Below are positions 18,420 to 26,083 of a stretch of 64,000 nt of DNA, one piece after another. This DNA is from Paraburkholderia sp. BL10I2N1 (lineage in GTDB: Bacteria; Pseudomonadota; Gammaproteobacteria; Burkholderiales; Burkholderiaceae): positions 2,356,001-2,420,000 of the forward strand of contig NZ_SNWA01000002.1 in assembly GCF_004361815.1 (NCBI RefSeq), read 5' to 3'. The notes beneath the pieces were generated by a model. It saw only the letters and a program-made list of their open reading frames with translations. It made no database searches and was not told the origin of the DNA. The translations under genes and the position numbers were made by a program. Position 1 is the first letter of the stretch; each line of letters begins with the position of its first letter.

Positions 18420-19774
18420 CTGACTTACCGTTCATCGATGCAGCATCCGTCGAGCAATTTTTGCGGGAGCAACGATTTCGTCATCCGGCCACGCACAAGA
18501 ACTATGCGGGCCTCCTGTGCAACTTCAACAGCTTTCTCGCGAGCCGCGGTGCGATTACTTCACCGGACGTCTCAATTGTGCAGCAATGGTTGAAGGAACA
18601 CAGTCTCAAGTGGCAGGCACACATCCTCTATCACCGAACTTTCCTGATCGAGCGATATGTCCAGTGGTTGCACGACCATGGACTCATCGCGTCAAACCCA
18701 TTTTCCGAATTACATCGGCAGTACGGCCCGCGCACCACGCCGATCGTTCGAGCCCTCGTCAGTGAGGATGGCGACGCAGCACTCCAGAAACAGCGCCGGC
18801 TCCCTCGCTTCGGAAGTTTCCTTGGAATAGTGATGGATGAGCACATGCGCGTCCTCGGTTATCGCTATCGCACCGAAGAGCAGGGACTGCTGCGCTTCGA
18901 TCGCTTCCTGCAATACCATCCTGAGCTGGCCGGGCTTACGTTGGCCGAACTCGTCGAACATTGGAGTCAGGAAGAACCGTCACCGTACCACTTGTTCGAA
19001 GCTCGGAGAACAGGCCGCGTCGTGTCGAAAGCGATGCACCGGATCGACCCGCGGGTGCCGGTCCTGTCCATCGGCGATGGAGTAGCTCGTGCGGCTCGAC
19101 AACAGCAGCGATCCCCCTATCTCTACACGGACGATGAGATACAGCGCATTCTGCAGGCGGCGCTGTTGTATCCCTCGCCGAAGGCACCGTGGCGTCCTGT
19201 CACCCTCTTCACAATGCTCATGCTTGCCTACTGCGCCGGTCTTCGGGGAGGCGAGGTCGCGCGTCTGGTGCTTGGCGATGTCGATCTGCGTGAGCAGACT
19301 CTCGAGATCCGTGAGACGAAGTTTTTCAAGCGACGTCGCTTGCCTCTGGCCCCTGGAGTCATGACAGTGCTCCAGAACTATCTTGACATGCGTGAGCAAG
19401 CCGGTACTCCAACGAATCCTGAGAGCCCACTGTTCTGGAGTCCACAGCGAAACCGCGGCTACACAGTGGGTGGCATACGGCTTGTTCTGACGGATGTCCT
19501 GCGACTTGCGAACATCAAACCCGCGCACGGAGCAGTCGGGCCGCGAGTTCACGATCTGCGACATACGATGGTAGGGCATCGGATGCGCGACTGGTACAAG
19601 TCGGGAATCGACCCGCAATCCAGGCTTCCCTATCTCGCAACGTACCTCGGACACAAAGACATCCGCTCGACGCTGGTCTATCTGAACATCACACCAGAAT
19701 TGCTGCAGGAAGCCGGCGAGCGCTTCCGCAGGAATGGCGCAGCAGCTCTCCAGACGAAGGATGGTGTGGTATGA
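18416..19774 (+). CDS. RIT tyrosine recombinase B
   Basis: 452 aa, beginning in the ATGA overlap with recombinase A. The N-terminal half holds a SAM-like core-binding domain (RHPATHKNYAGLLCNFNSFL). The catalytic domain has Arg in AYCAGLRGGEVARLVLGDVD, the HxxR box VHDLRHTMVGHRMRD, and LGHKDIRSTLVYLNI with the terminal Tyr. All catalytic residues are present. RIT B members are usually the largest, as here. It is followed directly by recombinase C through a second ATGA overlap, so the three proteins are made in a fixed order and probably in similar amounts. Confidence 0.92.
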   Translation: MTDLPFIDAASVEQFLREQRFRHPATHKNYAGLLCNFNSFLASRGAITSPDVSIVQQWLKEHSLKWQAHILYHRTFLIERYVQWLHDHGLIASNPFSELHRQYGPRTTPIVRALVSEDGDAALQKQRRLPRFGSFLGIVMDEHMRVLGYRYRTEEQGLLRFDRFLQYHPELAGLTLAELVEHWSQEEPSPYHLFEARRTGRVVSKAMHRIDPRVPVLSIGDGVARAARQQQRSPYLYTDDEIQRILQAALLYPSPKAPWRPVTLFTMLMLAYCAGLRGGEVARLVLGDVDLREQTLEIRETKFFKRRRLPLAPGVMTVLQNYLDMREQAGTPTNPESPLFWSPQRNRGYTVGGIRLVLTDVLRLANIKPAHGAVGPRVHDLRHTMVGHRMRDWYKSGIDPQSRLPYLATYLGHKDIRSTLVYLNITPELLQEAGERFRRNGAAALQTKDGVV

Positions 19775-20772
19775 AACCGAATTCACTCGCCTGTTTGTTG
19801 CACGCATTCTTTCATGAATGGATGGGCAAGCAGAGGAATCTCTCCCATCATACGGTATGGTCATATCGCGACACGTGGAAGATGTTCCTCCAATTTGCAG
19901 CCGGCCGGAGGCGACGGGAGATCGCGCAACTGTCGCTCGCGGACCTGCAGGCCAGCGACGTGATCGAGTTCCTCGACTATCTGGAGAAGGACAGGAAGGT
20001 GTCCCTCGGCACGCGCAACTGTCGACTTGCCGCCATCCATAGCTTCTTTACCTTCGTCGCCCATCGCGAGCCGCTGGTGATCGCGCAATGCGCAGAGATC
20101 GCATATATCCCGGTCAAGAAGAGATCGCGGCCTGCCATGTGCTACATGGATGCCGACGAAATCGCGGCGGTCCTTCGAGAACCCGACCGATCGAGCCCGG
20201 AAGGACAGAGGGATCACGCGTTGCTCGCATTCCTGTACAACACGGGAGCACGAATCCAGGAGGCGCTGGATGTATGCCCACGAGCCATCCGTTTTGAATC
20301 TCCCGCGCAAGTAGAGCTGCTCGGCAAGGGACGCAGGAGTCGTGTCTGCCCCTTGTGGCCGGAAACGGTTGCCGTAATCAAGGCGTTGCTGAGGCGACAA
20401 CCGCGTACGGATGACGAGCCTATCTTCGTCAACCGATATGGCCAGCCGCTCAGTGCAGCCGGGGTTCGCTTCAAGCTCAGGCAGTACGTTCAGTCAGCTT
20501 CGCGGCACGTGCCATCGCTCGCGACAAAGCGAATCACGCCGCACACGTGGCGTCACAGTGTCGGAGTTCAGCTCGTCGCTGCCGGTGTCGACGTGACGGT
20601 GATCCGTAGCTACCTCGGGCACGCGCGACTGGATACGACCAATCACTATGCTCGCGCTAATTTGGATACCAAGCGAAAAGCGCTCGAGCAGGTCGATCCA
20701 TCAACGAAGCCCGGTCGACCGCCGCGATGGAAGCGGAATCCGGAGCTGCTGACCTGGCTCGAATCGCTGTGA
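19771..20772 (+). CDS. RIT tyrosine recombinase C
   Basis: 333 aa, XerC/D-like in size. It starts in the ATGA overlap with recombinase B. The N-terminal SAM-like domain includes FFHEWMGKQRNLSHHTVWSY. The catalytic residues are Arg in YNTGARIQEALDVCP, HTWRHSVGVQLVAAGVD (HxxR), and LGHARLDTTNHYA with the Tyr. No damage is visible. The C-terminal tail PGRPPRWKRNPELLTWLESL is basic. All three proteins of this trio keep full active sites, so the element is potentially mobile even though its host IS21 is dead. Confidence 0.92.
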   Translation: MKPNSLACLLHAFFHEWMGKQRNLSHHTVWSYRDTWKMFLQFAAGRRRREIAQLSLADLQASDVIEFLDYLEKDRKVSLGTRNCRLAAIHSFFTFVAHREPLVIAQCAEIAYIPVKKRSRPAMCYMDADEIAAVLREPDRSSPEGQRDHALLAFLYNTGARIQEALDVCPRAIRFESPAQVELLGKGRRSRVCPLWPETVAVIKALLRRQPRTDDEPIFVNRYGQPLSAAGVRFKLRQYVQSASRHVPSLATKRITPHTWRHSVGVQLVAAGVDVTVIRSYLGHARLDTTNHYARANLDTKRKALEQVDPSTKPGRPPRWKRNPELLTWLESL

Positions 20773-20823
20773 AAAGCATGCGCCCATAATGAGAAGGTCG
20801 TGCGTCCTATCAACCAGAAAATT

Positions 20824-20872
20824 CCGGGACGCCGGCCATTTCCTTCTTATTACGAGGCGCTTCCCATTAGGC
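20824..20872 (-). repeat. RIT right terminal inverted repeat
   Basis: Read on the minus strand it begins GCCTAATGGGAAGCGCCTCG. It is the inverted partner of 17038-17086 and lies 51 nt after the recombinase C stop. Confidence 0.75.
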
Positions 20873-20901
20873 GAGTAATCGCAAGCTTGCGATTATTCGC
20901 C
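20870..20901. repeat. 32-bp near-perfect palindrome at the RIT/istA junction
   Basis: The central 20 bp (20876-20895, TAATCGCAAGCTTGCGATTA) are a perfect palindrome. The arms extend six more bases on each side with one mismatch (GGCGAG against TTCGCC). It spans the right RIT boundary and has no equivalent at the left boundary. Confidence 0.85.
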
Positions 20902-21324
20902 CGGCGGGAAGTCCAGGATCGTTGTGGCGTCGACGCTGCGTCCGGCGCTCAGATGCGTCAGGAAGCGGCGCACCGCGGAGTAGCTGCCGGTGTAGGCGTG
21001 GTTGCGTTTGAGGGCGCTGTGAATCGTCGTGCCCTGGACGTCGGATTCGAACCAGCGGGTAATCTGCTCGCGAAAGGGTTCGAGCGTCGATACGCAGGTG
21101 CTGGGCAGGTGTGGCGTGCGGCCGAAGCGTCCGGCGATCACGGTGTCTTCCGGCAGCGGCTGTGCCGGATCGAGCCAGCCGAGCTCCAGGGCGACGCGCC
21201 TCACGGCGGTGAGCTTCTTGCGGCCCATTAGCCCGACGCGCGCGATGTCGCGGTCGGAATCGCCTTGCCGCATGCGGACAAGGACTTGGCGGTACTCAAA
21301 CAATTCGAACCTCCGGTTGGCCAT
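20897..21324 (-). pseudogene. istA: istA, 5' part (DNA-binding N-terminus)
   Basis: The start is the ATG at 21324, reading MANRRFELFEYRQVLVRMRQ, followed by the helix-turn-helix segment SDRDIARVGLMGRKKLTAVR and a second DNA-binding region ending at TTILDFPPGE. This is the N-terminal third of an IS21 transposase. The frame stops within the RIT palindrome. The catalytic part is 3.9 kb away at 15925-17037. The product, if made, would bind IS ends without catalysis. Confidence 0.9.
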
Positions 21325-21393
21325 GGGCGCTCCGCTCAGAAAAGAGCGAAGCGTACCCAGTTGGGAAAGTTCGAACCGCGTTCTGCTACATGG

Positions 21394-21500
21394 CGCAGGT
21401 GGCGTCTATACGCCGATCATCGGGTGGCGCCATTACGCCGATCCTGTGCTGGCGCCTATGCGCCGATGATCAAATGGCTCCTATACGGCGATCCGTGACA
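21394..21500 (-). repeat. IS21 right terminal repeats (four copies)
   Basis: Four related copies of a GGCG(T/C)(A/C)TA..CGCC-type unit follow each other at roughly 25-28 bp spacing, ending in CCGTGACA at 21500. They pair with the two left-end copies and are probably transposase-binding sites. Confidence 0.75.
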
Positions 21501-21537
21501 GCTCAAACGTTGAAGGTCGCGCTCACCTGCGCTGGGG

Positions 21538-22698
21538 TCATCCAGACTCGACAAAAAACGCGAGGTAGCGCTGGTTGCAGCCCAGCATGATCTCGCGCAG
21601 GTCGAACAGGCTGTAGATGGTTTTCCTCAACGCTGCGAGTTCGTAGGTGCTTTGGCCATTCCTGTGTTCCACCTTGCGGTGGTGTTTGAAGAAGCTCACG
21701 TCGTTGATGGTGGTTTCTATCCGCAACACATGGGAGAACTTGTCGTAAACCTTGACGCTGGCAACGCCCATATGGTGCTTGATGCAGCGTCCCTCGATGC
21801 GGGTGGACAGCCGCGAGCCGATCTCCTGCGCCAATTGCGGCGTGACCTTCTTGCCCAGGAAGCCGGCTACTTTCCCGGCGTGCGCGGCCAGCACCGCCTG
21901 ACGCGACAGCACGTCGTACAGCGGCACCAGCGTCTGTTGGCTGCGGAACATCAGGTCAGTGGAATACTCGGCCTGCCGCAGGCTCCAGTGGTAGGTCTGG
22001 CCGAACACGTCGAGCACCGGGCACAGCCACTGCGCGTAGCGGTCCAGTCGCTCATGCAGCATATCGGGGCTCAGCGCGTCGGCGATGGCCTGTGCACGGT
22101 CCATATCGGCAATGCGCAAAAAGGCGTTGTCGGCCTGCACGAACCCGATGCCCTCGCGCTTGAGCGCACGGGCCACGGCGCCGTGGCCATTGCAGTAGAA
22201 CTGCAAGCCGAACGGTGCCCAGGTCGGGACCCTGAGGTAGCACAGCCCGAGTTCGTCATCGATGAAGTAGAAGTAGTAGTGCAGACACTTGCCCGTCTCG
22301 GGGCGCAGGTAGGTCTTGCCGCTGCTCTTGTCGTGCCACGGCTTGTAGCTCGGGCAGGCCTCCATCGCCGAGATGACGTGCACCAGCCCGGGTGCATCGC
22401 CACGCCCCTGCAGCACGCGTGCCACCAGATCTTCCTTGCGGATGTGGCTCTTGTTGACGTGCTCAATCTCGATGCCGGCGGCAGCGCAGACCTCTTGCGC
22501 GCGCACACGGATGCGTTCGCGCAGCGGTTCGGCGAACCTGGCGTAGTCGAATAGGCGAATGCCGTTGGCGTTCAGAAAACTCGTCATGCCCGCTGCGTAG
22601 CACGCGCCGGGCAGCGTGCCCGTGATCAGGATTCGGTCAAAGCACGACAGCACGCCGTGCAAATTCGCCGCGTAACGCTCAATCAGATCGGCCTTCAT
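21538..22698 (-). CDS. Conserved protein of unknown function, C-terminus probably lost
   Basis: 386 aa. It begins MKADLIERYAANLHGVLSCF and contains ITGTLPGACYAAGMTSFL, VNKSHIRKEDLVARVL, CLHYYFYFIDDELGLCYLRV and a late RIETTINDVSFFKHHRKVEH. I recognise the overall sequence as a conserved family frequent in mobile regions of Proteobacteria but cannot give it an assured function. From memory, members carry a further C-terminal segment beyond the NQRYLAFF region. Here the frame ends 38 nt from the IS21 end, so truncation by IS insertion or a linked deletion is likely. No ribosome site is obvious at the start. Confidence 0.6.
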   Translation of the reverse strand: MKADLIERYAANLHGVLSCFDRILITGTLPGACYAAGMTSFLNANGIRLFDYARFAEPLRERIRVRAQEVCAAAGIEIEHVNKSHIRKEDLVARVLQGRGDAPGLVHVISAMEACPSYKPWHDKSSGKTYLRPETGKCLHYYFYFIDDELGLCYLRVPTWAPFGLQFYCNGHGAVARALKREGIGFVQADNAFLRIADMDRAQAIADALSPDMLHERLDRYAQWLCPVLDVFGQTYHWSLRQAEYSTDLMFRSQQTLVPLYDVLSRQAVLAAHAGKVAGFLGKKVTPQLAQEIGSRLSTRIEGRCIKHHMGVASVKVYDKFSHVLRIETTINDVSFFKHHRKVEHRNGQSTYELAALRKTIYSLFDLREIMLGCNQRYLAFFVESG

Positions 22699-22832
22699 GG
22701 TTCACTTCGGCATCGGCTGGCTATATGGCTACGCATCGTACTACCTGTTTGGTTCCGGCTCGTCCGGCTTAGGGAAAAGCACTTAGCGCGCGACATCGTC
22801 GCTCTCCACTGATGACCCTGCCGTCCTCGAAC

Positions 22833-23849
22833 TCAGATGTATCGCGTATGGCTCTCTCTCGATGCGCGGAACCGGCTTGGATTGCACCCAAACGTGGTTC
22901 GGAACCAGCGTGAAAAGGCGCTTGGCTCTGTAAAGCCTAACAGGCCGGAGACTTCGGAAATCGGTCGCTGAGCGCGCTCCAGATAGCGAAGGGCCAGTTC
23001 GCTTCGCACTTCATCCAGGATTGAGGAAAAGGTTGTGCCTTCTGCAGCGAGATGTCGATGCACGGTACGACGGCTCATCCCCATCTGCCGCGCAATATTG
23101 TCGATTGTGCTTCGTCCTGAAGGTAGCAGCAGGGACACCAGTTGCCTTACTTCGTCCGACCTTTGTATGCTGGTCTTCCCATTTATGCTGCCAAGATAGC
23201 GGCGGATATATTGGCCCATGACCGGATCAGCCGAGGGCAGTGGCAGATCAAGGTCCTGGATATCGCAAACGATGCCACTAAACGCATGACCGAATTCAAG
23301 GGTCGGCCCAAAGACACGTACATGGACGGCGCGGTCCCGCGGTGCATCGTGTGCAAAGCAGACCGCTTTCGGGCGCCAGTCTTCACCAAGAAAAAAATGT
23401 AACACGCGGAACAGGACGCCGAGTGCGAGTTCGCGCGCCTGCCGCACGGGCACCCTATGGCCCGCCAGGAATTCCTCGCGGATGATGGCCACATTCCCCT
23501 CCTCTTCGACACCCAGGAAGAGTGCTTCATTGTGCAGATGTGCGTAATGCTCAATCGCGTTGAGTGCATGGCGTAACGTCGGCTGGTCGCGAATCAGAAA
23601 GGCAAGCAGTCCCAGATTCGACGCCCGTCGAGTCTCTGCCATACGCAGTCCAAACGCCTCAACGCGACTGCGTTCGGCAGACAGCTCAAGCAGCAGCGCC
23701 ACCTTTTCGGCGGGAATTTTCAGATCGACTTCGCGCAGGCTGTCAGCGGGCAGCCCCACTTCGGCAAGCAGTCGATAAGGGTCCAGGCCCGACGCACGAG
23801 CAATTTCCGCGAAGTGAGTCAGGCTTGCGCTACGAACCAGATTGGGCAT
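22833..23849 (-). CDS. AraC-family transcriptional regulator (Arabinose_bd type)
   Basis: 338 aa from ATG 23849; an open frame reaches 24200 but the extra part is Arg/Ser-rich with no ribosome site. The N-terminal domain (about 1-210) starts LVRSASLTHFAEIARASGLD and matches the sensor domain of the OruR/ArgR-like AraC proteins. The C-terminal 100 residues hold two helix-turn-helix motifs: STIDNIARQMGMSRRTVHRH and PISEVSGLLGFTEPSAFSRW, then FRTTFGCNPSRFRA. These regulators usually activate a neighbouring catabolic gene; here the next genes upstream are the inositol cluster, 0.9 kb away and divergent, but a link is unproven. Confidence 0.85.
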   Translation of the reverse strand: MPNLVRSASLTHFAEIARASGLDPYRLLAEVGLPADSLREVDLKIPAEKVALLLELSAERSRVEAFGLRMAETRRASNLGLLAFLIRDQPTLRHALNAIEHYAHLHNEALFLGVEEEGNVAIIREEFLAGHRVPVRQARELALGVLFRVLHFFLGEDWRPKAVCFAHDAPRDRAVHVRVFGPTLEFGHAFSGIVCDIQDLDLPLPSADPVMGQYIRRYLGSINGKTSIQRSDEVRQLVSLLLPSGRSTIDNIARQMGMSRRTVHRHLAAEGTTFSSILDEVRSELALRYLERAQRPISEVSGLLGFTEPSAFSRWFRTTFGCNPSRFRASRESHTRYI

Positions 23850-24246
23850 CAGGGTCTTCCCGTGCTGTCCCCAGATGTTAAGTATATGACCCGCCAAGTC
23901 AAGCAACGCCCGCTGCTGATCCTTAGAATCAGTTCTTTCCCTGCAAGGCTGGGCGCAGGCGTGCGATGCGCGCCCAGTTGCCTTGATCCATTGAACAGGA
24001 AGTAATTGAAATGACGAATGGGAGCGCGACCTGGCTCTCGGCGCTGCGGTTGCGGAATCGCGAGGTCCGCCAGAAGGTCCGCGCCACCTTCGGAAATGCA
24101 CAAGGAGATTAGCGCCCGTAGCATCAGTGTGACGGCGAAACTGCGCGGTGACGCTCGTTGGCCCCGTGCGAAATGCATTACAGATAGAAAAGACAACCAC
24201 GATAGCGAAGGGCTATCCCGGCGCATCTCGGCGAGCAGCCAGTTGA
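23850..24246. other. No gene seen between the AraC gene and the operator-like dyad
   Basis: About 400 bp with only shadow frames. It likely holds the promoter of the minus-strand AraC gene. Another stretch without genes continues from 24269 to 24691. Confidence 0.4.
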
Positions 24247-24268
24247 CAATCAAATGACCTTTTGATTG
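24247..24268. promoter_or_regulatory. Perfect 8-bp dyad, operator-like
   Basis: CAATCAAA-TGACCT-TTTGATTG lies in an AT-rich patch of an otherwise GC-rich intergenic region; a TTGACA hexamer overlaps its left edge (24243-24248). It could be a regulator site for an unrecognised promoter here. Confidence 0.4.
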
Positions 24269-24691
24269 GTAAAGGCCCATATCCGGCATCGAGGCGCACT
24301 CAGGCTGACGCGCAGTGGGCTTCCCTGTCCCCATACGACTGCTCGAGTTCGTTCCGGTGATGACGAAGCGGGGGCGATCCGTCTGCCCGTGGTCTTCTCC
24401 TGCCCGGGTTCGCTCTGCTAGCGGCGACTTCCCGGCATCAAACGCGTAAGGGCGATTTCGCGTTTTGCAATCTGGTCAGCGGGTGATTTCAATCCGGTCA
24501 GACGGTCAAGGCTGCCGATTTTGAACTTCTCGAGCTGGAGTCCTCGAACTGCACGCATTGGCATGATTCCAAGCGCGCGGAGGGACCGCCTTGGGCTACG
24601 CGTGGCAGCAGCAGCGTGCCCTCTTTTGTACGCCAACGTTGTAAGTAGCTGCATGATGTAAAACATTTAGTTCTGAGTCGGATCTAAACCT

Positions 24692-24740
24692 ATTGACTGC
24701 AATATATGGACATGGTCTAGTTCGTTCTGAAGCGGAACTA
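24692..24740 (+). promoter_or_regulatory. Promoter with overlapping operator before the ROK gene
   Basis: A TTGACT hexamer at 24692-24697 is followed 17 nt later by TCTAGT, a moderate -10. Overlapping it, 24718-24740 is the dyad TAGTTC-N11-GAACTA. A related half site TTAGTTCTGA lies at 24667. The position suggests repression of the following ROK gene, probably by itself. Confidence 0.5.
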
Positions 24741-24786
24741 ATGTGGTGGCACTGCTTTCTGTGGTGCCCGGGATAGGGAGCTGGAC

Positions 24787-25998
24787 ATGGGTGGGGTGTT
24801 GTCGACGTCGGCGGTGGGGCGCCAACTGCATGGTCAGGTCGTGATGGACTACATCGTGCGACACGGGCCGATATCACGGGCTCAGGTCGCGAAACTGAGC
24901 GGCCTGTCCAAGCAGACGGTCTCCGAACTGGTGTCGATGCTGGAGGACCGGGGCTGGGTACGCGAGGTCGGCAGCGTACAGGGCAAGCTTGGACGTACGG
25001 CCGTGACCTATGAATTGAATCCCGAGGCCGGTTATGTCGGGGTCGCCGACATGGGAGGAACGCGGCTCAAGCTCGGCATCGCTGACGTATCGGGGGTATT
25101 GATCGAGGAAACGCGTGTACCACTGAAGGAAGGTGGTGCTCGCGCGGCAGAACAGTTGTCGCTAGGCCTTGGCGAGCTGCTTGAAAAGCGTGGCATCGAA
25201 CGCGGCAAGCTATTGCAGGTAGTGGTTGGTGTGCCAGGTGTGGTGGATCGCAAGACAGGCACCGTGCATCATTCGCCGAACCTGCCTGCCTTGCCGGGCG
25301 ACCTCGAAGCGACGTTGCGCGGCGTCCTGGGCGTGCCTGTGCTGCTCGAGAATGAAGTCAATCTGGCTGCGGTCGGGGAACTCTCGCAGGGCTGTGGGCA
25401 GAACCACGAGAGTTTCATTTTCGTTGCGGTGGGAACTGGTATCGGGATGGGCGTCATTCTGGACGGCAGGTTGTGGCGGGGTGCCCGTGGTGCGGCTGGT
25501 GAAATTGGTTACATGCCAGTCGTTAGCGAGGATCTCGGTCCAGAGATCAAGCAGCACGGTGCGCTCGAGACGGTAGCGAGCGGTCAGGCGATCCTGCGCC
25601 TGTACAGCGAGACTGGCGGAAGCCCGGTTGAGGGAGTGCCGGAAATATTTGAACGCGCCGCGTCAGGCGATGCAGGCGCCCAAAAGGTCATCGATAAGGT
25701 CGCGCAGGGCTGCGCCACGGCGATCGCAGCAACGGCGACGGTGATCGATCCGGAGCTCTGCATACTGGGTGGTGGTATCGGCGGACGGCCTGAGCTGCTG
25801 GAGCGGGTCAGATATTGGTTGGCACAACTGATGGATTGCCCGGTGCCAATTGAGGCATGTCTGTTGGGCAAAAGGGCGGGACTGCTTGGGGCGCTCGCAG
25901 TCGCGCTCGATGAGGTAAACGGTCGACATTTCTCGCCCCAGTTGCCGAAGGGCGTGCAGGAGGCCGAGGTGTACGTGAACAGGGCATCTGCTTCCTGA
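24787..25998 (+). CDS. ROK-family transcriptional regulator of the inositol cluster
   Basis: 403 aa. The ATG follows AGGGAG with 6-7 nt spacing. A winged-helix DNA-binding domain covers residues 1-75 (ISRAQVAKLSGLSKQTVSEL). The ROK sugar-kinase-like domain follows with DMGGTRLKLGIAD, GVPGVVDRKTGTVHHSPNL, LENEVNLAAVGE and the glycine motif VAVGTGIGMGVILDG. The cysteine-rich zinc motif common in this family after GAAGEIGYMP is absent. It stands directly before iolE in the same direction, so it most likely senses a sugar or inositol ligand and represses the genes downstream. ROK repressors act by releasing DNA on ligand binding. Confidence 0.88.
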   Translation: MGGVLSTSAVGRQLHGQVVMDYIVRHGPISRAQVAKLSGLSKQTVSELVSMLEDRGWVREVGSVQGKLGRTAVTYELNPEAGYVGVADMGGTRLKLGIADVSGVLIEETRVPLKEGGARAAEQLSLGLGELLEKRGIERGKLLQVVVGVPGVVDRKTGTVHHSPNLPALPGDLEATLRGVLGVPVLLENEVNLAAVGELSQGCGQNHESFIFVAVGTGIGMGVILDGRLWRGARGAAGEIGYMPVVSEDLGPEIKQHGALETVASGQAILRLYSETGGSPVEGVPEIFERAASGDAGAQKVIDKVAQGCATAIAATATVIDPELCILGGGIGGRPELLERVRYWLAQLMDCPVPIEACLLGKRAGLLGALAVALDEVNGRHFSPQLPKGVQEAEVYVNRASAS

Positions 25999-26083
25999 AA
26001 GAACCGGGTCGAACAGGTCCGCAATATTTTCAGTCGGCTTGGGAAAAAGGCCGACCCTATTTCCAACAACCTGGAGGGACATT

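Larger units (their letters stand above)
17038..20896 (+). mobile_element. RIT element (recombinase in trio)
   Basis: Three overlapping tyrosine recombinase genes in one direction, linked by two ATGA overlaps, are the hallmark of RIT elements. The unit is bordered by 49-nt imperfect inverted repeats (17038-17086 and 20824-20872) sharing GCYTAAT, CGTAAT, GAAGGA and TCCCGG at the same spacing. It sits exactly inside istA. The right side has an additional 24 nt beyond the repeat that forms a long palindrome; the left side does not. RIT elements are known in many Proteobacteria, but their mechanism is little studied. Confidence 0.88.
15044..21500. mobile_element. IS21-family element carrying an inserted RIT element
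   Basis: The ends are inverted: TGTCACGGATCGGCGTAATG on the left and, reading inward from 21500, TGTCACGGATCGCCGTATAG on the right. Inside lie istB, the two halves of istA and, between those halves, three tyrosine recombinases. Subtracting the roughly 3.86-kb RIT insert leaves about 2.6 kb, the normal IS21 size. No target duplication is visible (flanks GATCAG and GCTCAA), and genes on both sides are truncated, so the flanks have been rearranged. Confidence 0.88.

Noticed and set aside
24000..24680. Small genes between the AraC and ROK regulators
   Set aside because: Frames lack ribosome sites and codon usage is poor; only operator-like dyads are supportable.
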